NCBI GenBank assembly: GCA_029593465.1
Contig: JAKTNK010000003.1
Span: 62,001-126,000 of the forward strand
Origin: Streptococcus suis
GTDB taxonomy: Bacteria; Bacillota; Bacilli; Lactobacillales; Streptococcaceae
Reading direction: 5' to 3'
DNA: 64,000 nucleotides
How positions within the stretch are numbered: position 1 is the stretch's first letter; each line of letters starts with the position of its first letter. Positions 45,194-54,811 of this stretch are shown piece by piece. Made by a program: the position numbers and the translations under genes. The notes under the pieces were generated by a model. The model was not told the origin of the DNA. It saw only the letters and a list, made by a program, of their open reading frames with translations, and made no database searches.

Positions 45194-46129
45194 TCATTGG
45201 CTAGCTCTTACCATAGCCTCAGCAGCTTTGGCAATAGCTTCAGCAGTTAAGTCATAGTAGTCCAACAGATAGGCTGTTTCGCCGACTTGACCAAAAGCGT
45301 CATCAATCCCCAGTCTCTGCACAGGCGTCTCGCTACTCTGGCTGAATAACTCACAAATAGCACTTCCCAAGCCACCAACAGTGGTATGGTTTTCAACTGT
45401 CAAAACGGGTTTGCCAACAAGCAGATCTGTCACTCCGATTGGAAGGGGTTTGAGTTGAAATAAATCAATGACGCCTACTGATAGGCCTTTTTGTTCCAAG
45501 AGTTGGCGGGCTGCTAAAGCTTCTGCTACCATGATTCCAGAAGCTACAATGATCAAGTCTTCCCCTCTCTTTAAGTGACAGTAACCTTGTGAAAAATCCT
45601 GATTAGCTTCATAAATCGGTTTGGGGGATTTTCTAGTCGTTCGGATATATTTTAAACCTGACAGGTACAAGGTTTTATCCAGAATGGCTCGAAAAGAGAC
45701 ATCATCGCTAGCCTCAAAAACATAGGCCTTTGGAATGGCACGCATGAGGCTTAAATCTTCAAATGGCATATGTGTGCCACCATTAAACTCTGCTGTCACC
45801 CCTGCATCAGACCCAATCAAGGTCGCATCCAGCTGAGCGTAGGCTAGGGAAACGAAGACCTGATCAAAGGCTCGGCGAGAAGCAAATGAGCCGAAGGTAT
45901 GAATATAGGGTTTATAGCCTCTAAGGGATAAGCCAGCCGCTACACCAATCATCTCGGCTTCCATAATCCCTACATTGATATACCTATCCCCAAAATCTTC
46001 AGCTAGGGTCTGCGTCATCATAGAGCTAGATAAATCGGCTTCCAAAACCACCAAATCCTGTCTCTGACGGTTCATCTCTCTCAAAAAGTCACGATAGACA
46101 AGACGCATTTCCTTTCTAGGATTGGTCAT
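45194..46129 (-). CDS. Transketolase C-terminal subunit (split transketolase)
   Basis: 311 residues, equivalent to the pyrimidine-binding and C-terminal domains of transketolase. Visible are VLEADLSSS, NVGIMEAEMIGVAAGLS (Glu for TPP activation), HTFGSFASRRAFDQV and VGGLGSAICE near the end. It pairs with the N-terminal subunit, whose stop overlaps its start (ATGA). Split transketolases transfer two-carbon units between ketose and aldose phosphates; some act in specialised sugar routes. It is last gene of the PTS operon, which suggests the imported sugar feeds a pentose-phosphate-type intermediate. Confidence 0.9.
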   Translation of the reverse strand: MTNPRKEMRLVYRDFLREMNRQRQDLVVLEADLSSSMMTQTLAEDFGDRYINVGIMEAEMIGVAAGLSLRGYKPYIHTFGSFASRRAFDQVFVSLAYAQLDATLIGSDAGVTAEFNGGTHMPFEDLSLMRAIPKAYVFEASDDVSFRAILDKTLYLSGLKYIRTTRKSPKPIYEANQDFSQGYCHLKRGEDLIIVASGIMVAEALAARQLLEQKGLSVGVIDLFQLKPLPIGVTDLLVGKPVLTVENHTTVGGLGSAICELFSQSSETPVQRLGIDDAFGQVGETAYLLDYYDLTAEAIAKAAEAMVRASQ

Positions 46130-46983
46130 ACTTGCACCTCCAATTCTTGACGGAGCCTCTCGACAACACCGTCCAAGAGCCTTGTTGTCTTGCTATCTAG
46201 TCGCAAATGATGATTTGAAGCTAAGGCTTCTAATTCAGGAACCCCCTGTCCTTTAATCGTATCAAGGACGATGCATTTAGGCTGAACAGAAGCTGATCTT
46301 TTCATGGCTTCGATAGCTTGATAAATAGCCGAGACATCAGAGCCATTGACCCGAACAGCCTCAAAACCAAAGGCTGCAAATTTAGCAACCAAATCTTGCG
46401 GATTAGAGATAAGAGCTGTTGGACCATCTAGCTGCTCCTTATTATCATCCACAAAGACAATCAGATTAGACAACTGTCGATGCCCTGCAAATTGAGCGGC
46501 TTCCCAAACCTGCCCTTCATTGAGCTCCCCATCACCCACGATTACATAGGTGTAAAAAGGAGCCTCCTCTATTTTTTGACTGTAAGCAACGCCTGTCGCA
46601 ACACTAATCCCCTGACCCAAAGAACCCGTTGTCATATCAATCCCAGGCGTTAGATTACGATCAGGATGTGAGGGGAGACGGGTGCCATTATGGTTGAGAG
46701 AATGTAAAAATGCTTTGTCAAAAAAACCTTTTAAATAAAGGGTACTATACAAAGCTGGACCGGCATGGCCCTTGGATAAAATCAGATAGTCGCGATCTCT
46801 ACACTGATATGTTTCAGGTGATATAGCCATGACTTGGCCGTATAAGACAGCCAAGGTCTCTACTATAGAGAGACTTCCGCCATAGTGGCCAAAACCCAGC
46901 TGATTTAAGGTTTCTAAAAGATTAATACGAATTTCTTTAGCAAATCGCTCTAAGGTATCAACTTTGGTTTGAGAGAGAGCCAT
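46126..46983 (-). CDS. Transketolase N-terminal subunit (split transketolase)
   Basis: 285 residues, the TPP-binding half. Motifs: GFGHYGGSLS (His), LSKGHAGPALYS, TGSLGQGISVATGVA, and the Mg/TPP site GDGELNEGQVWEAAQFAGHRQLSNLIVFVDDN. ATG 46981-46983 follows GGAGGGG at 4 bases; a longer open frame upstream overlaps the UlaA gene and is not used. It starts one base after the ulaA-type stop and overlaps the C-terminal subunit gene by 4 bases, showing strict coupling of the three genes. Confidence 0.9.
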   Translation of the reverse strand: MALSQTKVDTLERFAKEIRINLLETLNQLGFGHYGGSLSIVETLAVLYGQVMAISPETYQCRDRDYLILSKGHAGPALYSTLYLKGFFDKAFLHSLNHNGTRLPSHPDRNLTPGIDMTTGSLGQGISVATGVAYSQKIEEAPFYTYVIVGDGELNEGQVWEAAQFAGHRQLSNLIVFVDDNKEQLDGPTALISNPQDLVAKFAAFGFEAVRVNGSDVSAIYQAIEAMKRSASVQPKCIVLDTIKGQGVPELEALASNHHLRLDSKTTRLLDGVVERLRQELEVQV

Positions 46984-46984
46984 A

Positions 46985-48343
46985 CTACCCCTCCTTGCTC
47001 TGAGAAGATTTTCCAACAAGACTCAAGCCAAATAAGACTAAGAGAATAACCACAATACCGACTGCGATACCGGTTGTGCTAGCAAGGTTGTTGAGACCGC
47101 CTAAAATGATACCCAGCAAACCAAAATCAGCATCTGAGAAGGTGGACCCTTCAAAACCAAGGCCGCCTAAGACAGGCATCAAGAAAATTGGTAAATAACT
47201 AATCAGAACTCCCTGCAAGAAAGCACCAACGGTGGCACCTCGGATACCTCCAGAAGCATTACCGATAACACCGGCAGTCGCACCGCAGAAGAAGTGGGGA
47301 ACAACCCCTGGCAAAATAACCGTTGTTCCTGTCATAATCATCAAGGCCATGCTAACTAAACCGCCCACAAAGCTAGAGATAAAACCGATTAAAACAGCGT
47401 TGGGAGCATATGGGTAAACGATTGGACAGTCCAAAGCAGGTTTTGAATTTGGAACCAGTTTTTCAGAAATCCCCTTAAAGGCTGGTACAATCTCACCCAA
47501 AATTAGGCGAACACCTGCTAAAATCACAAAGACGCCCGCAGCAAATTGCCCACCCAGTTGAAGGGCATAAACAATACCGTTCGTACCATTGCTAAGCTCG
47601 TTTGCAATAAAGTCATTGCCCGCAAAAATAGCAACGATAATATAAATAACAGACATTGATATAGCGATACTAACAGTGCTATCGCGTAAGAAAGCTAAAC
47701 TTTTTGGAAAGGCAATATCTTCCGTTGATTTTGATTTATCACCGACCAAACTGCCCACAAAACCGCTGAGCCAATACCCAAGTGAGCTAAAATGTCCCAA
47801 AGCAACCTTGTCATTCCCTGTTAATTGCACCATATATTTTTGAACAAAGGCAGGTGAAACGCTCATGATGATACCTAGCGCTAAGCCTCCAAACAGGATT
47901 AAAGGAATAGAGGTAAAGCCAGCCACCGATAAGATAACGGCAATCATACAGGCCATATAAAGCGTGTGATGTCCTGTTAAAAAGATGTATTTAAACTTGG
48001 TCAATCTGGCAATTAAAATATTAACAATCATTCCTGCAAACATAATCATCGCCGTGGCTGACCCATATTTGGTTAAAGCAACTGCCACAATCGCCTCATT
48101 ATTTGGCACCACACCAGAAAGATTAAAGGCGTGCTCAAACATGACACCAAACGGATTAAGAGAACCCTGGATGATACCTGCGCCTCCAGAAACCACCAAG
48201 AAACCAACGAATGTTTTAATTCCTCCCTTAACAATGTCTTGAATGGGTTTTTTCTGTAGCAATAAGCCAATCACCGCAATCAAGGCAACAAGTATCGCTG
48301 GGGTACTTGCAATATCAACTAAAAAATCTAATAGTCCTTTCAT
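46985..48343 (-). CDS. PTS EIIC component, UlaA (ascorbate) family
   Basis: 452 residues with about ten hydrophobic helices. The start MKGLLDFLVDIASTPAILVALIAVIGLL, LTGHHTLYMACMIAV and GFVGSLVGDKSKSTEDI are typical of the UlaA/SgaT family. It forms the membrane channel of a phosphotransferase system. ATG 48341-48343 follows GGAGG; a 24-codon open extension upstream overlaps the IIB gene and is ignored. Although UlaA is the ascorbate channel in E. coli, no ulaD/E/F catabolic genes are here, so the sugar is not settled. Confidence 0.9.
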   Translation of the reverse strand: MKGLLDFLVDIASTPAILVALIAVIGLLLQKKPIQDIVKGGIKTFVGFLVVSGGAGIIQGSLNPFGVMFEHAFNLSGVVPNNEAIVAVALTKYGSATAMIMFAGMIVNILIARLTKFKYIFLTGHHTLYMACMIAVILSVAGFTSIPLILFGGLALGIIMSVSPAFVQKYMVQLTGNDKVALGHFSSLGYWLSGFVGSLVGDKSKSTEDIAFPKSLAFLRDSTVSIAISMSVIYIIVAIFAGNDFIANELSNGTNGIVYALQLGGQFAAGVFVILAGVRLILGEIVPAFKGISEKLVPNSKPALDCPIVYPYAPNAVLIGFISSFVGGLVSMALMIMTGTTVILPGVVPHFFCGATAGVIGNASGGIRGATVGAFLQGVLISYLPIFLMPVLGGLGFEGSTFSDADFGLLGIILGGLNNLASTTGIAVGIVVILLVLFGLSLVGKSSQSKEG

Positions 48344-48353
48344 GCCACACCTC

Positions 48354-48638
48354 CTAGATGAGACCTTTCTCCTGACAAATCGCACTGACGACGTCTCGTA
48401 ATTCATCCATATCAATAATGCTAGTCAACACACGGACATCACCTAAATGACCCGCAGAGTCAGCTAAATCACGACCCACAATCCAAATATCAGCAGCGCT
48501 TGGGTCCGCTCCACCAAGGTCATAGTGTTCAACTTCGACACCATTGACCCCCAACTCATTGAGAATACTCTCAATATTCATTTGAACCATAAAACTTGAA
48601 CCTAAACCTGAACCACAGGCAGTACCAATTCGTAACAT
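48354..48638 (-). CDS. PTS EIIB component, UlaB/SgaB family
   Basis: 94 residues. The phosphorylated Cys lies in the P-loop GTACGSGLGSSF at residues 4-15. The protein passes phosphate from EIIA to the incoming sugar on the UlaA-type EIIC. It begins 2 bases downstream of the regulator gene and is followed by ulaA. No separate EIIA gene is present; the C-terminal domain of the regulator gene is the only EIIA-like unit in the operon. Confidence 0.92.
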   Translation of the reverse strand: MLRIGTACGSGLGSSFMVQMNIESILNELGVNGVEVEHYDLGGADPSAADIWIVGRDLADSAGHLGDVRVLTSIIDMDELRDVVSAICQEKGLI

Positions 48639-48640
48639 CC

Positions 48641-50680
48641 TTATTCCTCCTGTTTTATTATTTCTTGGATATCAGCGTAAGTTGTTGAGTTGACCAATTG
48701 TTCAACTTTGGACTTATCTCTTAGAATAGTCGTCAGATGCGACAAGGCTTTGAGATGAGTCTCATTATCCACAGCGGCAATGCAAATCAGCAATCTGACC
48801 TCATGACGAGGATCATCCAACAGTTGTACGGGCTCCGTTAAGGCTAACATGGACATTCCCACCTCATTAACACCATCTTCGGGTCTGGCATGGGGGATGG
48901 CCACACCTTGTCCCAAATCGATAAACGGACCGAATTCCTTAACCTTATCAATCATCGCTTGGGGATAGGTTTTGTCAATCTGCCCAGAATCAAGTAAGGG
49001 CTGGGCTGCTAATTGGATAGCCTCTTGCCATGACAGTTTCTCTGTGGACGATTGATAGGTCTCTTGTGTGATTAAATCCTGTAACAAAGGTCTAACCTCC
49101 TTTCGTTTAAAGTGATTGTTTAGCAAGTGTTTCCGCAGTGCGATGCGTAATTCTTTCTCCTGAACGACCGTAGTATGCTGTTTAATAACCCCCATTAATG
49201 CTTCTACTTCTAGGCTTTGGCGACCAATAGCTGGAAAGTAATGTTCCACTAGTTCTAGCAAGTCATGGGTTTGCTCAACAGTCATGACCATAGAAACGAG
49301 AAAAAAGGGCTTTGTAGTTGCGACCTTAACCGTTGAGAAGACTAAATCATAGCCTGTCTCCGATAACCTTTTAAAATCATCTAACCGACTGACACTGCTA
49401 AAAGCAATATCAGGAAATAACGCTCGTAAATGTTCCTTGATGACTAAGGAAGAGCTGACCCCATTAGGGCAAACAATGACGGCACGGTAAGGCAATTCCA
49501 ACTCTCTTTTATGCAGATAGCCACCAAAATGAATAACAAAATAAGCAATCTCACTTTCTGGAATTGGGACGCCAACCAATGCCTTTAAAGGAGACAAGGC
49601 TTTTTTGACCAACTGAAATAAGTCTGGATAGGTAACTTTTATCCGACTAGTATCGCTAGAGTCAATGGCTAAGCCATACTTAATCCTGTAGTAAGCTGGG
49701 ATGATATGCTTTTTTAACCCTTGTAATAAGGCAACCTTGTCCTCAAACTGTAAGAGCGAAACCTGCTCCATCTGACAGACAATATCTCTTGTCAATAAGG
49801 TGAAAAACGCATCATCTAAATCCCCCTCCCCTTCAAAACAACCTGCAAGTATAAGCGACAGATAAGCCTTTTCGTCCCTGCTGATTACCGTACTTAGCCC
49901 TAACTCTTGAGAAAGGGTGGTCACAATAAAGGCCGCTAGTTGACAGAGCTGTTCAGATACTGTGATTGTGCGGGAAACAGGACGTTTTGTAACCCTTTGA
50001 TAGCGACAGATTATAAAGACTAAGAGATACAAAGACTCCTCTAGCCGATTCTCTATGGGAGTCATTTGAGACAAACAGTATTGGGATTGAACGGCTTTGA
50101 CCAAACTTTCATAGGAAAGCTCAAAGTCCCAAGCTCCTAACACATAATGAAGGCCCCAAAATCCTATCCTGGTGCGAAGTAATCGCCTAATCATGTGTAG
50201 GGCTAGGCGGTGCTTATCTTCTTCCTTTCCCTTTAAATAGTAGCCATTTCCCCTCGTATACCTCAGGTCAATGTTATTTTCTGAAAGGGTTGCTCGCAAT
50301 AGGCGAACATCCGCTAGACTAGTGTTCTTGCTCACCTTCACCAAATCTTGATAATGCCAATTCGACACAAAGTCTTGCCGACAGAAAGTGTACAAGTAAA
50401 TCAGGCAGATCCGTTCTTCTGGATTTAAATAAATCTGCTCCCGATACAATTCCTTAAACAGCGCATCAGCAGCCTTTATCACCGCAGGATCTAATGAAAA
50501 ATAACCTTCCTCTCTAAAAATGTTTGGAAATCGATGCTCTGCTAAGATAAGATCCAAGGCTTCTAAAGCATCCAGAACTTCTTGGCTTGAAAAATTGGTT
50601 TTTACGGTCAATTCGTAAAGGGATAGCTGTTCGTGAGTTGTTAACAACATCAGCATAACTAGCGATTGATTCGTAATCAT
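48641..50680 (-). CDS. BglG/MtlR-type transcriptional regulator with PRD, EIIB-like and EIIA domains
   Basis: 679 residues. Order: N-terminal HTH region (LYELTVKTNFSSQEVLDALEAL), two PTS regulation domains in the middle, an EIIB-like domain (VCPNGVSSSLVIKEHLRALFP, Cys present), and a C-terminal EIIA domain with the active His in VAIPHARPEDG. Phosphorylation at PRD and EII domains should set its activity according to sugar supply. As no free EIIA exists in the operon, its EIIA domain may also serve transport. ATG 50678-50680 was chosen behind GGAAAGG; the promoter carries a cre site. Confidence 0.88.
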   Translation of the reverse strand: MITNQSLVMLMLLTTHEQLSLYELTVKTNFSSQEVLDALEALDLILAEHRFPNIFREEGYFSLDPAVIKAADALFKELYREQIYLNPEERICLIYLYTFCRQDFVSNWHYQDLVKVSKNTSLADVRLLRATLSENNIDLRYTRGNGYYLKGKEEDKHRLALHMIRRLLRTRIGFWGLHYVLGAWDFELSYESLVKAVQSQYCLSQMTPIENRLEESLYLLVFIICRYQRVTKRPVSRTITVSEQLCQLAAFIVTTLSQELGLSTVISRDEKAYLSLILAGCFEGEGDLDDAFFTLLTRDIVCQMEQVSLLQFEDKVALLQGLKKHIIPAYYRIKYGLAIDSSDTSRIKVTYPDLFQLVKKALSPLKALVGVPIPESEIAYFVIHFGGYLHKRELELPYRAVIVCPNGVSSSLVIKEHLRALFPDIAFSSVSRLDDFKRLSETGYDLVFSTVKVATTKPFFLVSMVMTVEQTHDLLELVEHYFPAIGRQSLEVEALMGVIKQHTTVVQEKELRIALRKHLLNNHFKRKEVRPLLQDLITQETYQSSTEKLSWQEAIQLAAQPLLDSGQIDKTYPQAMIDKVKEFGPFIDLGQGVAIPHARPEDGVNEVGMSMLALTEPVQLLDDPRHEVRLLICIAAVDNETHLKALSHLTTILRDKSKVEQLVNSTTYADIQEIIKQEE

Positions 50681-50702
50681 AGCATTTCCTTTCCTTATCT
50701 TT

Positions 50703-50708
50703 ATTGTA
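50703..50708 (-). promoter_or_regulatory. Promoter -10 of the PTS/transketolase operon
   Basis: TACAAT on the minus strand about 22 bases before the chosen start. The -35 is weak (TAGTCA). Confidence 0.5.
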
Positions 50709-50710
50709 TA

Positions 50711-50724
50711 GAAAACGTTTTCCA
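50711..50724. promoter_or_regulatory. cre site in the PTS/transketolase promoter
   Basis: GAAAACGTTTTC (50711-50722) is a perfect 12-bp palindrome, within a match to the CcpA site core. It fills the spacer just upstream of the -10, so CcpA would block the promoter. Confidence 0.65.
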
Positions 50725-50793
50725 ATGACTAGACCCTTTTGGGCCCAATCGTCATTAGCGATTTGGCCAGACCATTGGGCTGATGAGGCATAA

Positions 50794-50822
50794 TAAAAAG
50801 GACTACCCTCATCGAGGTAGTC
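50794..50822 (-). terminator. Terminator after the small membrane gene
   Basis: GACTACC-N8-GGTAGTC stem, then CTTTTT on the minus strand. Confidence 0.8.
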
Positions 50823-50932
50823 AATTTCTGCTTTAATGATACTTGGGGAACAGCCTTGATACCAGCCACTTCAAAATACGCTCACACAGAAAATCTGGTC
50901 ACTCAAGACCATTTCATAGTTAGCCTCTAAAG

Positions 50933-51229
50933 TTAGTTGCCAAATAGTCCAGGGAAAATCGCAAACAGTAACCACAAATTAATCCAAAAAGCAAGGATTA
51001 GGGCGACACCTAAAATGAATATCGATATCTTTTTCAGCATGACTGATATCAATATCAAGGAAGCACCCAGAACAGGAAATAGTTTCTGTAAGATAAAGGG
51101 ATATAGCAGAACCGTTCCCAACTGGATATCCCAAGGTAGAAATAATGTCGCAACCCAAAGGCAAACGATAAAGATGACATAATAAGAATAGTAAGTCTCG
51201 ACAATATGCCGAAAGGTTAACTTCTTCAA
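50933..51229 (-). CDS. Small membrane protein, function unknown
   Basis: 98 residues with three strongly hydrophobic segments (about 17-33, 40-66 and 70-93) and a basic N-terminus MKKLTFRH. The start is TTG 51227-51229, 9 bases after GGAGG; no ATG is available upstream. No family was recognised. It lies 90 bases downstream of udp on the same strand and ends at its own terminator, so it may be read from the udp promoter and share its control. The gene call rests on the ribosome site, the coherent membrane profile and the terminator. Confidence 0.6.
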   Translation of the reverse strand: MKKLTFRHIVETYYSYYVIFIVCLWVATLFLPWDIQLGTVLLYPFILQKLFPVLGASLILISVMLKKISIFILGVALILAFWINLWLLFAIFPGLFGN

Positions 51230-51319
51230 GAATCAATCCCTCCTTGACCAATACACATCACCGCTTTAGCAAAAACTACAAGAAGCCGATTGCCTCCATT
51301 GCTTCGCATTTTTTAGAGG

Positions 51320-52167
<848 letters not shown>

Positions 52168-52173
<6 letters not shown>

Positions 52174-52182
52174 ACGGTTTCT
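52168..52182. promoter_or_regulatory. cre site over the udp -35
   Basis: TTGCAAACGGTTTCT matches the 15-base CcpA consensus WTGNAANCGNWNNCW at every specified position. It overlaps the -35 of udp. Confidence 0.75.
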
Positions 52183-52188
52183 TGATTT

Positions 52189-52218
52189 TTGACCTGCTTT
52201 GCCTTAAACTGGTACTAT
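52189..52218 (+). promoter_or_regulatory. Promoter of the GntR-type gene
   Basis: TTGACC (52189-52194), 18 bases, TACTAT (52213-52218). Confidence 0.65.
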
Positions 52219-52235
52219 AGGAATAGGAGACAATT

Positions 52236-52973
52236 ATGGCAAGAGATGAATTAACCCAAAAACTCAACAAACTCAAACACATACAAGTCTATAACCGCAT
52301 TTATCAAATGATTCAAGAAGGCATCTATCCTCCTGGAATGCAGTTACCATCTGAGCCTGAATTGGCTGACAAACTCAATGTTAGCCGCTCAACCTTGCGC
52401 AAATCCTTGGCCCTCCTCCAAGAGGACCATTTGGTGAAAAACGTTCGAGGAAAGGGCAACTTTATCCGAGAGCTCCCAGAAACGCCTTATGAGAGGCGCT
52501 ACGAAAAGAAAAAACACCCCATTCAGAGCTGCCTAGATACTACCATTACGGAAGTCGAGTTGGAGTTTCGACTAGAGGTTCCATCTGATGCCATCACCAC
52601 ATCCATCCAGCAAGAAACACCTGTTGTTGTCATCGCAGACCGCTGGTATCACACAGCAGAAGGAACTTTGGCTTACTCCCTCTCTTTTATCCCCATCGAA
52701 GTGCTTTCAGAAGCTAACATTTCCTTGCAAGATACCCAACCACTCCTCCAGTTTCTAGAGCATCAAGTCTATCAAGACAGTATTTCCAGTCACTCACAGA
52801 GTCACTTTGGCTACACCACGTCAGGGAATTTCTCATCCACCAAATATACACTCTCTAACAGTGGGCAATTTATCCTCATTCAGGAAAATATCTTCAGTCA
52901 CGAACGCCTCCTTGTCAGCAACAAACACTATTTACCCATTGAACACTTCAATCTCTTTATCACGTCACAATAA
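52236..52973 (+). CDS. GntR/HutC-family (UTRA) regulator
   Basis: 245 residues. N-terminal winged HTH: YNRIYQMIQEGIYPPGMQLPSEPELADKLNVSRSTLRKSLALLQEDHLV. The C-terminal UTRA ligand domain ends with ILIQENIFSHERLLVSNKHYLP. It is divergent from udp with a 22-bp perfect operator between them, so it most likely represses udp. The inducer may be a nucleoside or pentose phosphate; this is inference. ATG follows AGGAGA. It is similar in type to treR, and its operator half-site CTTGTATG recurs in the treR promoter. Confidence 0.88.
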   Translation: MARDELTQKLNKLKHIQVYNRIYQMIQEGIYPPGMQLPSEPELADKLNVSRSTLRKSLALLQEDHLVKNVRGKGNFIRELPETPYERRYEKKKHPIQSCLDTTITEVELEFRLEVPSDAITTSIQQETPVVVIADRWYHTAEGTLAYSLSFIPIEVLSEANISLQDTQPLLQFLEHQVYQDSISSHSQSHFGYTTSGNFSSTKYTLSNSGQFILIQENIFSHERLLVSNKHYLPIEHFNLFITSQ

Positions 52974-53042
52974 GCACCGCCTAGCAAAGAGCTCCTGATG
53001 AAGCCTTGCCCGCAGTCACCACATCTTTCAGCCATAAACGTC

Positions 53043-53073
53043 AAAAAACAGTAGCTTCCACTACTGTCTTTTT
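53043..53073. terminator. Bidirectional terminator between gntR-type gene and treC
   Basis: ACAGTAG / CTACTGT stem with A/T runs on both sides. Confidence 0.85.
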
Positions 53074-53085
53074 GATTCGACTAAA

Positions 53086-53101
53086 GAGTTCAAAAGAACT
53101 C
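53086..53101. repeat. Perfect hairpin at the treC stop
   Basis: GAGTTC-AAAA-GAACTC. It may serve as an mRNA 3' end or aid termination after treC. Confidence 0.4.
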
Positions 53102-54737
53102 ACTGTTGTGATGGGGTTGCTAGGAGCGCCAGCGTTTGATAAGGTTTCAATGTGATGGTTTTGCCAAGACTTTCCTCAGGATAGTTGCTGATGAGGACTT
53201 GGGCCTCATGATAAGTCTCTGGCAAATCAAGTACAACATCTTCGGCAAAAAAGTTATTTAACACCAGTAATTTCTGATTATCATGGATACGTTCAAAAGC
53301 ATAGACTTTGTCATGGTTGACAAAGGCTGCTTTGTAGTCCCCTTCAGCGATGATAGGTAGCTCCTTACGCAGTTTGATGAGGTCTTGATAGAACTTAAAG
53401 ATAACCCCATCTTTTTCCTTTGCCACGTTAATCTCTTGATAAGATTTGCCTGCTTTAAGCCATGGCGTGCCTGTGGTGAAGCCGGCATTGCTAGTTGCGT
53501 CCCATTGCATTGGGGTCCGAGAGTTATCGCGCGACTTCGCCTGAATAATCTTGAAGGCTTCCTCTGGGGTCTTTCCTTCATCAAGCATGATTTGGTAGGC
53601 GTTTAAGCTCTCCACATCCACATAATCTGCCATTGAGTCAAAGTCCGGATCAACCATGCCAATTTCTTCACCCATATAGATGTAAGGGGTGCCTCGTGAT
53701 AAGTGGATTGAGGCCGCTAGCATAGTCGCACCCTCATTGCGGAAATGCGCAATATCTACAAATCGATTTAAGGCCCTTGGCTGGTCGTGGTTGTTGTAAA
53801 AGAGCGCATTCCAGCCATTGCCTTCACTCATGCCCTCACCCCAAGAGTGGAAAAGAGCACGCAGAGCTGCAAAATCAAAGGACATAATGGTCCATTTCTG
53901 ACCGTCTTGGTAGTCCACTTTCAAATGGTGAAAGTTAAAGGCCATTGATAGTTCTTCTCGCTCTGGTGCGGTGTATAAGATACAATTTTCAATCGTCGTC
54001 GCAGACATTTCCCCAACGGTCATGAATGAATCATCCTGCCCAAAGCTCGCTTGGTTAAGCTCATGGAGATAGACATGCGTAATCGGACGGTCGGTATAGG
54101 CAGGCTTACCGTCATTGACCGGGCAATCCTCCAAGACAGCATCCTTGCCAATCAAGTTAATCACATCAAAGCGAAAACCCTTGACACCCTTATCTTGCCA
54201 GAATTTAACCACCTTAAAGAGTTCTTCACGAACATGAGGGTTGCGCCAGTTTAAATCAGCCTGTGTCACATCAAAGAGGTGAAGGTAGTACTTGCCAGTA
54301 TCCCCAAACGGTGCCCAGGCGCTGCCCCCAAACTTTGAGACCCAGTCCGTCGGCTTATCTCTTAAAATAAAGAAGTCTTGATAGTAAGGATCTCCTGCTA
54401 AGGCTTTTTGAAACCACTCATGTTCGGTTGAGCAGTGGTTAAGCACCATATCTAGCATAAAGTCAATGCCTAGCTCTTTTCCACGTGCTACCATCGCTTC
54501 GAAGTCAGCCATGGTTCCAAAATCAGGGTTGACAGCAGTATAGTCCGACACATCGTAACCGTTGTCCCTCTGTGGGCTAGGGTAAAAGGGATTCAGCCAA
54601 ATCATGTCAATCCCTAACTCCTTGAGGTAGGGTAATTTTTCAGTCACACCGTTAAGGTCACCTGTACCACTGCCAGTCGTGTCCTTAAAGGATTTGGGGT
54701 AAATTTGATAAACAACCTTACGTTTGTCGATTGTCAT
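53100..54737 (-). CDS. treC: Alpha,alpha-phosphotrehalase (trehalose-6-phosphate hydrolase)
   Basis: 545 residues, GH13 family. Catalytic barrel motifs in order: the opening VVYQIYPKSFKDT, the conserved MLDMVLNHCST, the nucleophile Asp in GFRFDVINL, the acid/base Glu in MTVGEMSA, and the third Asp in FYNNHDQPRALN. It splits trehalose-6-phosphate into glucose and glucose-6-phosphate. It follows treP with a 74-base gap that contains a strong hairpin, so its level may differ from treP. Family and context agree fully. Confidence 0.95.
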   Translation of the reverse strand: MTIDKRKVVYQIYPKSFKDTTGSGTGDLNGVTEKLPYLKELGIDMIWLNPFYPSPQRDNGYDVSDYTAVNPDFGTMADFEAMVARGKELGIDFMLDMVLNHCSTEHEWFQKALAGDPYYQDFFILRDKPTDWVSKFGGSAWAPFGDTGKYYLHLFDVTQADLNWRNPHVREELFKVVKFWQDKGVKGFRFDVINLIGKDAVLEDCPVNDGKPAYTDRPITHVYLHELNQASFGQDDSFMTVGEMSATTIENCILYTAPEREELSMAFNFHHLKVDYQDGQKWTIMSFDFAALRALFHSWGEGMSEGNGWNALFYNNHDQPRALNRFVDIAHFRNEGATMLAASIHLSRGTPYIYMGEEIGMVDPDFDSMADYVDVESLNAYQIMLDEGKTPEEAFKIIQAKSRDNSRTPMQWDATSNAGFTTGTPWLKAGKSYQEINVAKEKDGVIFKFYQDLIKLRKELPIIAEGDYKAAFVNHDKVYAFERIHDNQKLLVLNNFFAEDVVLDLPETYHEAQVLISNYPEESLGKTITLKPYQTLALLATPSQQ

Positions 54738-54769
54738 GGTAAGTCCTTTCTCATAACTTTTATGAAACA

Positions 54770-54802
54770 GACAAAGTGCTGAAAATCATCTCAGCACTTG
54801 TC
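54770..54802 (-). terminator. Intercistronic hairpin treP-treC
   Basis: AAGTGCTGA / TCAGCACTT 9-bp stem extended by GAC/GTC across one bulged A, with a poor U-run. It is likely a partial terminator or mRNA stabiliser. Confidence 0.55.
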
Positions 54803-54811
54803 TCTATGTAT

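Noticed and set aside
50979-51251. 90-codon alternative frame over the small membrane gene
   Set aside because: Overlaps the 98-residue membrane frame. It lacks a coherent membrane profile and ends without relation to the terminator.
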